Of a stretch of 64,000 nt of DNA, positions 1-9,320 are shown in pieces. Where the stretch lies: contig NZ_NIWT01000004.1 in NCBI RefSeq assembly GCF_002236115.1, positions 310,001 through 374,000 of the forward strand, given 5' to 3'. Each line of letters starts with the position of its first letter. The first letter of the stretch is position 1. This DNA is from Pseudomonas jessenii (GTDB lineage: Bacteria > Pseudomonadota > Gammaproteobacteria > Pseudomonadales > Pseudomonadaceae). The notes under the pieces were generated by a model. That model was not told the origin of the DNA, made no database searches, and worked only from the letters and a program-made list of their open reading frames with translations. The translations under genes were made by a program, and so were the position numbers.

Positions 1-153
1 GACGAAGTTGTGACCACCGGCGGCATCGCCGGCAAGATCACTAAAGTGGCCGACGATTTCGTCGTTCTGGAAGTTTCCGACACCGTCGAAATGAAGTTCC
101 AGAAAGGCGCCATCGCCGCCACGCTGCCAAAAGGCACGCTCAAAGCGATCTAA
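1..153 (+). CDS. yajC: YajC, Sec translocon accessory subunit (3' part only)
   Basis: The window opens inside this gene; 50 codons and a TAA remain. The visible part starts DEVVTTGGIAGKI and ends KGTLKAI, the conserved C-terminal cytoplasmic region of YajC. The N-terminal membrane segment lies outside the window. YajC forms a complex with SecD and SecF that assists SecYEG in exporting proteins across the inner membrane. secD begins 64 bases downstream on the same strand, the usual yajC-secD-secF order, so they are probably co-transcribed. Confidence 0.93.
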   Translation, partial: DEVVTTGGIAGKITKVADDFVVLEVSDTVEMKFQKGAIAATLPKGTLKAI

Positions 154-217
154 GTTTCAACTTCATTTTCAATCGACGGGGCGCGCAAGGCGCCCCGCGT
201 CATAAACGGGCGGCGTG

Positions 218-2086
218 ATGCTGAACAAATATCCTCTGTGGAAATACATTCTGATCCTGGCGGTGCTGGCGGTCGGTCTGATTTATTCCGCTCCCAATCT
301 TTATCCTGATGACCCGGCCATTCAGGTCAGCGGTGCAAGCACTGCGCTGCAAGTCAATCAGGCTGATCTGGATCGCGTGAGCGCTGCGCTCAAGGAATCC
401 GGGATCAACGTCAAGGCTGCCACGCTGGCAGAGGGCGGCAAGGGCGGTCTGATTCGCCTGACCAAGGCTGAAGACCAGCTGCCGGCCAAGGACGTCGTGC
501 GCAAGGCATTGGGTGATGACTACGTCGTCGCGCTGAACCTGGCACAAACCACCCCGCAATGGCTGCGCAACCTCGCTGCGCACCCGATGAAGCTGGGTCT
601 GGACTTGTCCGGTGGTGTGCACTTCCTGCTGGAAGTGGACATGGACAAAGCCCTCGACGCGCGCCTGAAAGTCTACGAAGGCGACGTCAAGAGCCTGCTG
701 CGTAAAGAGAAGCTGCGCTATCGCAGTCTGCCGCAACTGGGCGGTGCCATTCAGCTGGGCTTCACTGATGAAGCAGCCCGCGAACAGGCCCGTACGCTGA
801 TCCGCAAGAACTTCAACGATTTCGACATTGTTCCGGCCGACCTCAATGGTCAACCGGTGCTGCGTCTGGCGATGACCCCGGCCAAGCTGGCGGAAATCCG
901 TGAATACTCCATCAAGCAGAACTTGACCACGGTACGTAACCGCGTCAACGAGCTGGGTGTTGCCGAACCGATCGTCCAGCGTCAGGGCGCCAACCGCATC
1001 GTGGTTGAGCTGCCGGGCGTGCAGGACACCGCCGAAGCCAAGCGTATCCTCGGCAAGACGGCCAACCTCGAGTTCCGTCTGGCGGCTGAGCCGGGTGCTT
1101 CGAAAGCCACTTCCGAATCCTTCGAGTTCCGTGAGGGCAACCGTCCTCCTGCGCTGATCGAGCGTGGCCTGATCATCACCGGTGACCAGGTAACCGACGC
1201 CAAGGCTGGCTTCGACGAGCACGGCAGGCCAGAAGTGAATATCCGTCTGGATGGCCACGGCGGCGAGCTGATGAGCCGTGCGACCCGTTCGAACGTCGGT
1301 CGCAGCATGGCGGTGATCTTCATCGAGCAGCGTCCGGTTACCACTTACACCAAGCAGGTGGTCAACGGCGTCGAGAAAGACGTGCCGGTTCAGACCTTCA
1401 AGGAAGAGAAGAAGATCATCAGCCTGGCGACCATTCAGTCGCCGCTGGGTGCTCAGTTCCGCATCACTGGCCTGAACGGCCAGGGCGAGTCGTCCGAACT
1501 GGCGCTGTTGCTGCGTGCCGGTGGTCTGGCCGCTCCGATGTACTTTGCTGAAGAACGCACCATCGGTCCAAGCCTGGGTGCCGACAACATCACCAAGGGT
1601 ATCGATGCATCGCTGTGGGGCATGCTGTTCGTCTCGCTGTTCATCATCGCCATCTACCGCTTCTTCGGCATCATCGCCACTGTCGCGCTGACGGTGAACA
1701 TGGTGATGCTGCTGGCCTTGATGTCTCTGCTGGGTGCAACGCTGACCCTGCCGGGTATCGCCGGTATCGTGTTGACCATGGGTATGGCGGTCGACGCCAA
1801 CGTGCTGATCTTCTCGCGGATCCGTGAAGAGATCGCCGCCGGCATGACCGTGCAGCGCGCAATCAACGAAGGCTTCGGCCGGGCATTCACCGCGATTCTC
1901 GACGCCAACCTGACAACACTGTTGGTCGGCGGCATCCTCTTTGCCATGGGCACCGGCCCGGTCAAGGGCTTCGCAGTGACCATGTCCCTCGGGATCTTTA
2001 CCTCGATGTTCACGGCCATCATGGTGACCCGCGCGATGGTCAACCTGATCTTCGGCGGTCGTGACTTCAAGAAGTTGTGGATTTAA
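218..2086 (+). CDS. secD: SecD, protein-export membrane protein
   Basis: SecD (622 aa) uses the proton motive force with SecF to pull exported proteins through SecYEG and release them in the periplasm. An N-terminal membrane helix (about residues 7-27) is followed by a large periplasmic region containing the family motif GLDLSGG (near residue 128). The C-terminal half, from about residue 460, holds five hydrophobic helices of the RND type with the acidic VDANVLIF stretch. I chose ATG at 218 (MLNKYPLWKY); an in-frame GTG at 215 directly precedes it and would add one residue. secF starts 9 bases after the stop. Confidence 0.97.
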   Translation: MLNKYPLWKYILILAVLAVGLIYSAPNLYPDDPAIQVSGASTALQVNQADLDRVSAALKESGINVKAATLAEGGKGGLIRLTKAEDQLPAKDVVRKALGDDYVVALNLAQTTPQWLRNLAAHPMKLGLDLSGGVHFLLEVDMDKALDARLKVYEGDVKSLLRKEKLRYRSLPQLGGAIQLGFTDEAAREQARTLIRKNFNDFDIVPADLNGQPVLRLAMTPAKLAEIREYSIKQNLTTVRNRVNELGVAEPIVQRQGANRIVVELPGVQDTAEAKRILGKTANLEFRLAAEPGASKATSESFEFREGNRPPALIERGLIITGDQVTDAKAGFDEHGRPEVNIRLDGHGGELMSRATRSNVGRSMAVIFIEQRPVTTYTKQVVNGVEKDVPVQTFKEEKKIISLATIQSPLGAQFRITGLNGQGESSELALLLRAGGLAAPMYFAEERTIGPSLGADNITKGIDASLWGMLFVSLFIIAIYRFFGIIATVALTVNMVMLLALMSLLGATLTLPGIAGIVLTMGMAVDANVLIFSRIREEIAAGMTVQRAINEGFGRAFTAILDANLTTLLVGGILFAMGTGPVKGFAVTMSLGIFTSMFTAIMVTRAMVNLIFGGRDFKKLWI

Positions 2087-2095
2087 GGGGCTGCC

Positions 2096-3010
2096 ATGTT
2101 ACGTACAATCAACTTCATGGGCGTTCGCAACTTTGCGTTCGGCGTCACATTGTTCCTTACGGTGCTGGCCTTGTTCAGCGTCGCCACCAAGGGCATGAAC
2201 TGGGGCCTGGACTTCACCGGCGGTACGCTCATCGAGCTGACCTACGAGCGTCCGGCCGACGTCACCAAGGTGCGTGAGCAGCTGGTGACCGCGGGTTATC
2301 ACGAAGCCATCGTGCAGAACTTCGGTGCAACCACCGACCTGCTGGTGCGCATGCCTGGCGAAGACCCGCAACTGGGTCACCAGGTGGCCGAAGCCTTGCA
2401 GAAGGTGGGCGGCGAGAACCCGGCGACGGTCAAGCGCGTCGAGTTCGTCGGCCCGCAGGTGGGTGAAGAGCTGCGCGACCAGGGCGGTCTCGGCATGCTG
2501 ATGGCGCTGGGCGGCATCCTGATCTACCTGGCGTTCCGCTTTCAGTGGAAGTTTGCGGTCGGTGCGATCGTTTCCCTGATCCACGACGTGATCGTGACCA
2601 TCGGTATCCTGTCGTTCTTCCAGATCACCTTCGACCTGACGGTGCTGGCGGCGGTGCTGGCGATCATCGGTTACTCGCTCAACGACACCATCGTGGTATT
2701 CGACCGGGTTCGTGAGAACTTCCGGGTACTGCGCAAGGCCAGCCTGATCGAGAACATCAACATCTCGACCACGCAAACCCTGCTGCGGACCATGGCGACT
2801 TCGATTTCCACCTTGCTGGCGATCGCGGCCCTGCTGCTCTTCGGTGGCGACAACCTGTTCGGCTTCTCCATCGCCCTGTTCATCGGTGTTCTGGCGGGTA
2901 CTTACTCGTCGATCTACATCGCGAACGTGGTGCTGATCTGGCTGAACCTGAGCACGGAAGACCTGATTCCTCCGGCCAATGCCGAGAAGGAAGTCGACGA
3001 CCGTCCTTGA
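2096..3010 (+). CDS. secF: SecF, protein-export membrane protein
   Basis: SecF (304 aa) is the partner of SecD in the inner-membrane SecDF-YajC complex. One N-terminal helix (about residues 14-32) is followed by the conserved WGLDFTGG motif (near residues 35-42), a short periplasmic domain, and five C-terminal helices including the IGYSLNDTIVVFDRVREN segment typical of SecF. The ATG at 2096 has AAGGGG upstream at workable spacing. A strong hairpin terminator follows at 3039-3071 and closes the yajC-secD-secF unit. Length and order match other Pseudomonas. Confidence 0.97.
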   Translation: MLRTINFMGVRNFAFGVTLFLTVLALFSVATKGMNWGLDFTGGTLIELTYERPADVTKVREQLVTAGYHEAIVQNFGATTDLLVRMPGEDPQLGHQVAEALQKVGGENPATVKRVEFVGPQVGEELRDQGGLGMLMALGGILIYLAFRFQWKFAVGAIVSLIHDVIVTIGILSFFQITFDLTVLAAVLAIIGYSLNDTIVVFDRVRENFRVLRKASLIENINISTTQTLLRTMATSISTLLAIAALLLFGGDNLFGFSIALFIGVLAGTYSSIYIANVVLIWLNLSTEDLIPPANAEKEVDDRP

Positions 3011-3038
3011 AGGAAGCTTCTTTCAGCGATGTAGTCCG

Positions 3039-3071
3039 AAAAAGGCGCGAGTTGAACTCGCGCCTTTTTTT
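3039..3071 (+). terminator. Intrinsic terminator after secF
   Basis: The arms AAAGGCGCGAGT and ACTCGCGCCTTT enclose a TGA loop and run into seven T residues. This is a textbook rho-independent terminator placed 30 bases after the secF stop. Confidence 0.9.
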
Positions 3072-3131
3072 GTGCTCCAAGGCTGGGAGAAGCGCGGGTT
3101 TATCCCGCATTTGATGGTCCAGGAGGTTCAT

Positions 3132-3680
3132 GTGAACAAGTCGATGCTGGTTGGTGCTGTACTGGGTGCTGTCGGTGTGACTGCCGGGGGTGCTGTGGCC
3201 ACCTACAGCCTGGTTAAAAGCGGCCCGGAGTTCGCACAAGTACTCGCCGTTGAGCCGGTCAAGACACAAATCAAGACTCCACGTGAAGTGTGCAAGGATG
3301 TAGCGGTCACCCGGCAGGCGCCGGTGAAAGATCAACATCAGATCGCCGGTACGGTGGTCGGTGCATTGGCAGGTGGTTTGCTGGGTAACCAGATCGGTGG
3401 CGGCAGCGGTAAGAAGATCGCCACGGTCGCAGGTGCTGTCGGTGGCGGTTACGCCGGTAACAAGGTGCAGGAAGGCATGCAGGAGCGTGACACCTACACC
3501 ACCACCCAGACCCGCTGTAACACGGTTAACGACATCAGTGACAAGGTTGTAGGTTACGACGTGCGTTATTCGCTGGACGGCAAGGAAGGCAAGGTGCGCA
3601 TGGATCGTGATCCGGGGAACCAGATTCCGGTGGATAAGGAAGGCAAGTTGATCTTGTCGGAGAATCAGACGGCTCACTGA
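3132..3680 (+). CDS. Glycine-zipper 2TM domain envelope protein
   Basis: The 182-residue product starts VNKSMLVGAVLGAVG, a short hydrophobic N-terminus that could be a signal or anchor segment. In the middle lies a glycine-rich zipper (GALAGGLLGNQIGGG, then AGAVGGGYAGNK) of the SlyB / 17-kDa antigen type, usually envelope-associated. The start is GTG at 3132 because AGGAGG lies at 3121-3126, six bases before it; an in-frame ATG at 3114 is upstream of this Shine-Dalgarno. There is no lipobox cysteine, so it is not an obvious lipoprotein. The exact role is unknown. It is a single-gene unit between two terminators, next to secF as in P. aeruginosa. Confidence 0.85.
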   Translation: MNKSMLVGAVLGAVGVTAGGAVATYSLVKSGPEFAQVLAVEPVKTQIKTPREVCKDVAVTRQAPVKDQHQIAGTVVGALAGGLLGNQIGGGSGKKIATVAGAVGGGYAGNKVQEGMQERDTYTTTQTRCNTVNDISDKVVGYDVRYSLDGKEGKVRMDRDPGNQIPVDKEGKLILSENQTAH

Positions 3681-3704
3681 TCTGCTGACGCTGGATTAAA
3701 AAAG

Positions 3705-3731
3705 AAGCACCCTGCGGGGTGCTTTTTTTGT
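3705..3731 (+). terminator. Intrinsic terminator after the glycine-zipper gene
   Basis: AGCACCC and GGGTGCT arms around a short TGCG loop, followed by seven T residues, 25 bases after the stop codon. Confidence 0.88.
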
Positions 3732-3760
3732 GCCCGCGATCTATGCGCCACCGCAATCCC

Positions 3761-3862
3761 CTGTAGGAGCGAGCCTGCTCGCGAAGAACCCAAGGGCGCC
3801 GCGTTTATCCAGAATTCCCGCGTTATCGTTGACGACCTTCGCGAGCAGGCTCGCTCCTACAG
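3761..3862 (+). repeat. REP doublet (about 100 bp, long-spacer type)
   Basis: Two imperfect palindromes, TGTAGGAGCGAGCCTGCTCG and its inverse, face each other across about 55 bases that include CGCGTTATCGTTGACGACC. The doublet lies between the convergent glycine-zipper and suhB genes. Confidence 0.93.
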
Positions 3863-3896
3863 AGGATTGCGGTGTTTTGAGGGGCAAATTCCAGGC

Positions 3897-3927
3897 ATAA
3901 AAAAAGCACCCCGAAGGGTGCTTTTTC
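3897..3927 (-). terminator. Terminator downstream of suhB (potentially bidirectional)
   Basis: AAAAAGCACCC and GGGTGCTTTTT form a stem around CGAA. On the reverse strand it ends in a U-run after suhB; on the forward strand it also ends in T residues. Confidence 0.85.
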
Positions 3928-3940
3928 TGTCGCTGGAAGC

Positions 3941-4759
3941 TTAGCGCTTCAGCGAGGCTGGCAGGTGCGGCTGGATGGCCGTCAGGACTGCCTTGAAGCA
4001 CTTGGTGTTGCCGGCAACGACGTGGCCTTTTTCAAGGAAGTCGTGGCCGCCGGTGAAGTCGCTCACCAGGCCGCCAGCTTCCTGGATCAGCAGGGCGCCT
4101 GCCGCCATGTCCCATTCGGACAGGCCCGACTCCCAGAAGGCGTCGAAACGGCCGGCAGCCACGTAGGCCAGGTCCAGGCTTGCAGAGCCGGCGCGGCGGA
4201 TGCCGGCAGTCTGGCCAACCAGGGCGCGGAACATGCCCAGGTAGTTGTCGAGGTTGTCCATCTGGTCGTCACGGAACGGGAAGCCGGTACCCAGCAGGGC
4301 GCCGTCGAGGCTGGTGCGACCGCTGACGCGCAGGCGACGACCGTTCAGTTGAGCGCCGCGACCACGGCTGGCGGTGAATTCTTCCTGGCGAACCGGGTCC
4401 AGAACAACAGCGTGCTCAAGACGACCGCGGTATTTGCAGGCGATGCTGACAGCGAAGTGAGGAATGCCGCGCAGGAAGTTGGTGGTGCCGTCCAGCGGAT
4501 CGATGATCCACAGGTACTCTTCGCCTTCGATGCCGGTGCCGGCGTGCATGCCGGTCTCTTCACCCAGGATCGAGTGATTCGGGTACGCCTTGCGCAGGGC
4601 ATCGATGATTTTCTGTTCGGCGGCGCGATCCACCTCGGATACGTAATCCTTGGCGTCTTTTTCGTCGACCTTGATGGTATCCAGGCGCTCGATGGAGCGG
4701 AAGATCAATTCACTGGCGCTGCGGGCGGCGCGCAGCGCGATATTCAGCATGGGCTGCAT
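3941..4759 (-). CDS. suhB: SuhB, inositol-1-monophosphatase / Nus-complex factor
   Basis: This 272-residue protein belongs to the Mg-dependent inositol monophosphatase family. The metal-binding motifs are all present: GEETG (residues 66-70), DPLDGTTNF (residues 87-95), and EWDMAAG near residue 215. In E. coli SuhB hydrolyses inositol phosphate and also joins the Nus antitermination complex on rRNA operons. The start MQPMLNIAL aligns with E. coli MHPMLNIAV, so the outer ATG was kept. It is divergent from trmJ, the same arrangement as in P. aeruginosa. Its effect on virulence gene expression in Pseudomonas is known from other strains, not from this sequence. Confidence 0.95.
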   Translation of the reverse strand: MQPMLNIALRAARSASELIFRSIERLDTIKVDEKDAKDYVSEVDRAAEQKIIDALRKAYPNHSILGEETGMHAGTGIEGEEYLWIIDPLDGTTNFLRGIPHFAVSIACKYRGRLEHAVVLDPVRQEEFTASRGRGAQLNGRRLRVSGRTSLDGALLGTGFPFRDDQMDNLDNYLGMFRALVGQTAGIRRAGSASLDLAYVAAGRFDAFWESGLSEWDMAAGALLIQEAGGLVSDFTGGHDFLEKGHVVAGNTKCFKAVLTAIQPHLPASLKR

Positions 4760-4905
4760 GGATGTGTCACCTAAGGTTGTTAAAGAAAGCCGGGCATTCT
4801 ATCAGAAAGTTTCTACAGGAGAAGGACGACGTTCGCTTTCATGGCTTAACGGTAGGATGAGCTGTAAGATTCTGCTCCCGATTATTGTGTTCGAGAGCGC
4901 CTCCC

Positions 4906-5676
4906 TTGCTGCAAAACATTCGTGTCGTCCTGGTCAATACCAGCCATCCGGGCAATATCGGCGGGGCTGCGCGTGCCATGAAGAACATGGGGCTGTCGCG
5001 GCTGGTGCTGGTCGAGCCTCGTGTGTTCCCGCATCACGAGGCCGATGCCCGTGCCTCCGGTGCCGGGGACATCCTTGAAAACGCGCAAGTCGTCGCCACC
5101 TTGGAAGATGCCTTGGTCGGTTGCAACCTGGTGCTTGGTACCAGTGCTCGCGACCGGCGCATTCCCTGGCCGCTGCTCGATCCCCGCGAATGCGGAACGA
5201 AGGTGGTCGAGGAGGCGGGGCAGGGTGCGGAAATCGCTCTGGTGTTCGGTCGTGAAGATTCCGGCCTGACCAACGAAGAGCTGCAGCGATGTCATTATCA
5301 CGTGCACATTCCATCAGACCCCGAGTTCAGTTCGCTGAACCTTGGGGCGGCGGTGCAGGTGTTGGGTTATGAAGTGCGAATGTCCTGGCTGGCGGCCCAA
5401 GGTCAGCCGAGCAAGGTCGAGAAGGAAGAAGTGGCCTCGGTCAAAAGCGCTGAGCTGGCGACCATGGACGAGCTGGAGCGATTCTATGAGCACCTGGAGC
5501 AGACCCTGGTGGCCATCGAATTCCTCGATCCGGAAAAGCCACGGCACTTGATGGCGCGCCTGCGCCGGTTGTACGGACGCAGCTCGGTCAGCCGGGCGGA
5601 AATGAATATTTTGCGTGGCATCCTCACGGAAACCCAAAAAGCGGCCCGTGGTGAGCTCCTTAAGCGGAAGGATTAA
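4906..5676 (+). CDS. trmJ: TrmJ, tRNA (Cm32/Um32) methyltransferase
   Basis: A SPOUT-class RNA methyltransferase (256 aa) that 2'-O-methylates position 32 of certain tRNAs with S-adenosylmethionine. The N-terminus reads [20 protein letters not shown] and the SAM-pocket region [11 protein letters not shown] lies near residue 116; the knotted fold ends with LNLGAAVQV. The start is uncertain: TTG at 4906 gives MLQNIRVV, matching family members, while an in-frame TTG at 4885 would add seven residues (MCSRAPP) unlike the family. The stop overlaps the start region of cysE by the sequence TAATGATG. Confidence 0.93.
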   Translation: MLQNIRVVLVNTSHPGNIGGAARAMKNMGLSRLVLVEPRVFPHHEADARASGAGDILENAQVVATLEDALVGCNLVLGTSARDRRIPWPLLDPRECGTKVVEEAGQGAEIALVFGREDSGLTNEELQRCHYHVHIPSDPEFSSLNLGAAVQVLGYEVRMSWLAAQGQPSKVEKEEVASVKSAELATMDELERFYEHLEQTLVAIEFLDPEKPRHLMARLRRLYGRSSVSRAEMNILRGILTETQKAARGELLKRKD

Positions 5677-5678
5677 TG

Positions 5679-6455
5679 ATGTTCGAGCGTTTGCGTGAAG
5701 ATATCCAGAGCGTATTCCACCGAGACCCGGCGGCGCGTAACGCTTTTGAAGTCCTGACTTGCTATCCGGGCATGCACGCCATCTGGATCCACCGTTTGTC
5801 GGCGATGCTGTGGCGCGCGGACTTGAAATGGCTGGCGCGGCTGGTGTCGAACTTCGGCCGCTGGTTGACCGGGATCGAGATCCATCCGGGGGCCAAGGTC
5901 GGTCGTCGTTTCTTCATTGACCATGGCATGGGCATCGTCATCGGTGAAACCGCCGAGATCGGCGATGACGTCACTATTTATCAGGGCGTGACCCTGGGCG
6001 GCACCAGCTGGAACAAGGGCAAGCGTCACCCGACGCTGGGTGATGGCGTCGTGGTCGGGGCGGGCGCGAAGGTGCTCGGCCCGTTCACGGTCGGTGCCGG
6101 TGCCAAGGTGGGTTCCAACGCTGTCGTGACCAAGGAAGTGCCGCCGGGTGCCACTGTGGTGGGTATTCCGGGGCGGATCATCGTCAAATCCGACGAAGAA
6201 CAAGATGCCAAGCGTAAGGCCATGGCCGAGAAAATCGGCTTCGATGCCTATGGTGTGACTGAAGACATGCCTGACCCGGTGGCTCGCGCCATTAACCAGT
6301 TGCTCGATCACCTGCAGGCGGTCGATGGACGTCTGGAAGGGATGTGCGGGGCGTTGAAGGACCTGGGCAGCAATTACTGTGCGAAAGATCTGCCTGAGCT
6401 GCGCGAAGAAGATTTCGCCTGTGTGAAGGATAAGGATCAGAGTCAGGCCAGCTAA
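5679..6455 (+). CDS. cysE: CysE, serine O-acetyltransferase
   Basis: CysE acetylates L-serine with acetyl-CoA, the first step of cysteine synthesis. The 258-residue protein lacks the long N-terminal extension of E. coli CysE. It has the left-handed beta-helix built from hexapeptide repeats (about residues 65-165) with the [10 protein letters not shown] segment and the acetyl-CoA region [12 protein letters not shown]. Two ATGs occur in tandem (5676 and 5679). GGAAGGA at 5666-5672 is better spaced for 5679, giving MFERLRED as in relatives. It is co-transcribed with trmJ and lies just upstream of the isc operon, for which IscS uses cysteine as sulfur donor. Confidence 0.95.
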   Translation: MFERLREDIQSVFHRDPAARNAFEVLTCYPGMHAIWIHRLSAMLWRADLKWLARLVSNFGRWLTGIEIHPGAKVGRRFFIDHGMGIVIGETAEIGDDVTIYQGVTLGGTSWNKGKRHPTLGDGVVVGAGAKVLGPFTVGAGAKVGSNAVVTKEVPPGATVVGIPGRIIVKSDEEQDAKRKAMAEKIGFDAYGVTEDMPDPVARAINQLLDHLQAVDGRLEGMCGALKDLGSNYCAKDLPELREEDFACVKDKDQSQAS

Positions 6456-6468
6456 ACCGAGTCGAATT

Positions 6469-6550
6469 CATCGCGAGCAAGCTCGCTCCCACAGGTGATC
6501 AAGTTGTACAGGCTGACGCGGTCCAGTGTGGGAGCGAGCTTGCTCGCGAT
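6469..6550 (+). repeat. REP doublet (short-spacer, tail-to-tail type)
   Basis: ATCGCGAGCAAGCTCGCTCC is followed 35 bases later by its inverse GGAGCGAGCTTGCTCGCGAT. It fills most of the gap between cysE and the iscR promoter. Confidence 0.92.
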
Positions 6551-6620
6551 GAACGATAACACGGTACTGCTGGCTGTATATGGCCGGCCTTTGCTATGAT
6601 GCTGCCGCTCTTTTGCGGGT

Positions 6621-6670
6621 AAACCTGACTAAAGTACTAGGTCTTATAGTTGACTTAAATACTCGGGAAT
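6621..6670 (+). promoter_or_regulatory. iscR promoter with two abutting IscR type-1-like sites
   Basis: Positions 6646-6670 match the E. coli type-1 IscR site ATASYYGACTRWWWYAGTCRRSTAT at about 22 of 25 positions (core GTTGACTTAAATACTCGGG). A weaker site, about 18 of 25 (core CCTGACTAAAGTACTAGG), occupies 6621-6645 directly beside it. A -35 TTGACT at 6650-6655 and a -10 CATACT at 6673-6678, 17 bases apart, overlap the strong site. Holo-IscR bound here would therefore block RNA polymerase, giving autorepression of the isc operon. Site function is inferred by comparison with the known consensus. Confidence 0.82.
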
Positions 6671-6709
6671 TGCATACTCGCCTCATTCCGAACTCCGTGG
6701 TAATTGTCC

Positions 6710-7201
6710 ATGCGACTGACTACAAAAGGCCGATACGCCGTGACCGCCATGCTTGACCTGGCGTTACACGCGCAGCACGGGCCCGTGTCCCTGGCCGATA
6801 TCTCCGAGCGCCAAGGCATCTCCCTGTCCTACCTCGAACAGCTTTTCGCCAAGCTGCGCCGCAGCAATCTGGTGTCCAGCGTGCGTGGTCCGGGTGGTGG
6901 CTACCAATTGTCCCGCGACATGCAGGGCATCCAGGTCGCCCAGGTGATCGATGCGGTGAACGAATCGGTCGATGCAACCAAATGCCAGGGCCAGGGTGAT
7001 TGCCATCAAGGCGACACCTGTCTGACCCACCACTTGTGGTGCGATCTGAGCCTGCAAATTCACGAATTTCTGAGCGGTATCAGCTTGGCTGACCTTGTGA
7101 CTCGCCGTGAGGTGCAAGAAGTAGCCCAGCGTCAGGACCAGCGCCGTTGCAACAGCAAGGCGCCACGCCTGGACAAGATTGAAGCGTCCGCCGTCGAATG
7201 A
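6710..7201 (+). CDS. iscR: IscR, Fe-S cluster transcriptional regulator
   Basis: Rrf2-family regulator of 163 residues starting [15 protein letters not shown]. The winged helix-turn-helix (residues about 1-70) includes [11 protein letters not shown]. Cluster ligands are visible at C92, C98, C104 and H107, the same numbering as E. coli. With a [2Fe-2S] cluster it represses the isc operon; without one it activates other Fe-S and stress genes at type-2 sites. An in-frame TTG two codons upstream is less likely than ATG at 6710. It is first in the isc operon, preceded by its own predicted binding sites. Confidence 0.97.
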   Translation: MRLTTKGRYAVTAMLDLALHAQHGPVSLADISERQGISLSYLEQLFAKLRRSNLVSSVRGPGGGYQLSRDMQGIQVAQVIDAVNESVDATKCQGQGDCHQGDTCLTHHLWCDLSLQIHEFLSGISLADLVTRREVQEVAQRQDQRRCNSKAPRLDKIEASAVE

Positions 7202-7251
7202 CAGCCAAAGAGCTAGCGGCACGCCAGCCAGCCTGATTTAGGAGATAGTCC

Positions 7252-8466
7252 ATGAAATTGCCGATTTACCTTGATTACTCTGCGACCACCCCGGTTGATC
7301 CCCGTGTTGCGCAAAAAATGAGTGAATGCCTGCTGGTCGACGGAAACTTCGGTAACCCGGCGTCCCGTTCCCACGTGTTCGGCTGGAAAGCTGAAGAGTC
7401 CGTTGAAAACGCTCGTCGTCAGGTCGCTGACCTGGTCAACGCCGACCCGCGTGAAATCGTCTGGACCTCCGGTGCCACCGAATCCGACAACCTGGCAATC
7501 AAGGGTGCGGCACATTTCTATGCCACCAAAGGCAAGCACCTGATCACCACCAAGATTGAGCACAAGGCTGTCCTGGACACCATGCGCCAACTGGAGCGTG
7601 AAGGCTTCGAAGTGACCTACATCGAGCCTCGTACCGATGGCCTGGTGACCCCGGAGATGATCGAAGCCGAACTGCGCGACGACACCATCCTGGTTTCGGT
7701 CATGCACGTGAACAACGAAATCGGCACCGTCAACGACATCGCAGCGATCGGCGAACTGCTCCGTTCCAAGGGCATCCTGTTCCACGTCGACGCCGCTCAG
7801 TCCACCGGCAAGGTCGAGATCGACCTGCAGAAGCTGAAAGTCGACATGATGTCGTTCTCCGCCCACAAGACCTACGGTCCTAAAGGCATCGGCGCCCTGT
7901 ACGTAAGCCGCAAGCCGCGCGTGCGTATCGAAGCGACCATGCACGGTGGCGGTCACGAGCGCGGCATGCGTTCCGGCACCCTGGCGACCCACCAGATCGT
8001 CGGCATGGGTGAAGCTTTCCGCGTAGCCAAGGAAGACATGGCTGCCGAGAACGCGCGCATCAAGGCGTTGAGCGACCGTTTCTACAAGCAGGTCGAGCAC
8101 CTGGAAGAGCTGTACGTCAACGGCAGCATGACCGCCCGCGTTCCGCACAACCTGAACCTGAGCTTCAACTACGTTGAAGGCGAGTCGCTGATCATGGCGC
8201 TCAAGGATCTGGCAGTATCGTCCGGTTCGGCCTGCACCTCGGCGTCCCTTGAGCCTTCGTACGTACTGCGCGCCCTGGGCCGCAACGACGAACTGGCACA
8301 CAGCTCGATCCGCTTCACCTTCGGCCGTTTCACCACCGAAGAAGAAATCGATTACGCCGCGCAGAAAGTCTGCGAGGCCGTTACCAAGCTGCGCGCTCTG
8401 TCGCCGCTGTGGGACATGTACAAAGACGGCGTCGATATCTCGAAGATCGAGTGGGCGGCACACTAA
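7252..8466 (+). CDS. iscS: IscS, cysteine desulfurase
   Basis: A PLP enzyme (404 aa, the same length as E. coli IscS) that converts cysteine to alanine and passes persulfide sulfur to IscU, tRNA-thiolation and other pathways. Features seen are [11 protein letters not shown] at the N-terminus, the PLP lysine in [12 protein letters not shown], and the mobile active-site cysteine loop [14 protein letters not shown] near residue 328. The C-terminal tail SKIEWAAH is the IscU/Fdx-contact region. GGAG lies ten bases before the ATG. A 101-base gap to iscU shows no further signal. Confidence 0.98.
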   Translation: MKLPIYLDYSATTPVDPRVAQKMSECLLVDGNFGNPASRSHVFGWKAEESVENARRQVADLVNADPREIVWTSGATESDNLAIKGAAHFYATKGKHLITTKIEHKAVLDTMRQLEREGFEVTYIEPRTDGLVTPEMIEAELRDDTILVSVMHVNNEIGTVNDIAAIGELLRSKGILFHVDAAQSTGKVEIDLQKLKVDMMSFSAHKTYGPKGIGALYVSRKPRVRIEATMHGGGHERGMRSGTLATHQIVGMGEAFRVAKEDMAAENARIKALSDRFYKQVEHLEELYVNGSMTARVPHNLNLSFNYVEGESLIMALKDLAVSSGSACTSASLEPSYVLRALGRNDELAHSSIRFTFGRFTTEEEIDYAAQKVCEAVTKLRALSPLWDMYKDGVDISKIEWAAH

Positions 8467-8567
8467 ACAAAGAAGCCGCCGGATACGGGTCCTGTAGCAG
8501 CGCGGCGGTACACGCAGCGTAACTGCAGGGTCTCAAGAGCGGCCCTGATGAGTGAGGATTGAGAATC

Positions 8568-8954
8568 ATGGCTTACAGCGAAAAGGTCATCGACCACTAC
8601 GAAAACCCGCGCAACGTCGGCAAGATGGACGCGGAAGATCCTGATGTCGGCACCGGCATGGTCGGCGCTCCGGCGTGCGGCGACGTGATGCGCCTGCAGA
8701 TCAAGGTCAACGAAGCCGGTATCATCGAAGATGCCAAGTTCAAGACTTACGGCTGCGGTTCGGCTATCGCTTCCAGCTCCCTCGCCACCGAGTGGATGAA
8801 GGGCAAGACCCTGGACGAAGCGGAAACCATCAAGAACACCCAGCTGGCTGAAGAACTGGCCCTGCCGCCAGTGAAAATCCACTGCTCGGTACTCGCTGAA
8901 GACGCCATCAAGGCGGCTGTTCGCGATTACAAACAGAAGAAAGGCTTGATCTGA
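8568..8954 (+). CDS. iscU: IscU, Fe-S cluster scaffold
   Basis: The 128-residue scaffold on which [2Fe-2S] and [4Fe-4S] clusters are built. All three ligand cysteines are present, in [18 protein letters not shown] and [10 protein letters not shown], as is the LPPVK motif recognised by the chaperone HscA. The start is ATG at 8568 ([16 protein letters not shown]), the family N-terminus; an upstream in-frame TTG is not needed. It lies between iscS and iscA in the standard order. Confidence 0.98.
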   Translation: MAYSEKVIDHYENPRNVGKMDAEDPDVGTGMVGAPACGDVMRLQIKVNEAGIIEDAKFKTYGCGSAIASSSLATEWMKGKTLDEAETIKNTQLAEELALPPVKIHCSVLAEDAIKAAVRDYKQKKGLI

Positions 8955-8988
8955 TTTTCGAGTTTTGGCGACGAGTAAGGAGTCACCG

Positions 8989-9312
8989 ATGGCTATCAGC
9001 ATGACAGAAGCGGCTGCTCGACACGTGCGGCGCTCCCTCGACGGGCGCGGCAAAGGTGAAGGGATTCGTCTGGGTGTTCGCACCACAGGCTGTTCCGGCC
9101 TTGCCTACGTGCTGGAGTTTGTCGACGAGGTGGTTGCAGAGGACCAGGTGTTCGAGAGTCACGGCGAGAAAGTGATCATCGACCCGAAGAGCCTGGCCTA
9201 CCTGGACGGCACCGAACTCGATTTCGTCAAGGAAGGGTTGAACGAAGGCTTCAAGTTCAACAACCCCAACGTACGCGGTGAATGTGGCTGCGGCGAAAGC
9301 TTCAACATCTGA
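8989..9312 (+). CDS. iscA: IscA, A-type Fe-S carrier
   Basis: IscA (107 aa) carries iron or Fe-S clusters from IscU to target enzymes, particularly [4Fe-4S] proteins such as IspG and RlmN that are encoded downstream in this window. The three invariant cysteines are seen: one in [10 protein letters not shown] (near residue 35) and two in the C-terminal [11 protein letters not shown]. The start is ATG at 8989 ([15 protein letters not shown]) preceded by AAGGAG. The gap to iscU is 34 bases. Confidence 0.97.
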   Translation: MAISMTEAAARHVRRSLDGRGKGEGIRLGVRTTGCSGLAYVLEFVDEVVAEDQVFESHGEKVIIDPKSLAYLDGTELDFVKEGLNEGFKFNNPNVRGECGCGESFNI

Positions 9313-9320
9313 GGCTTGTC

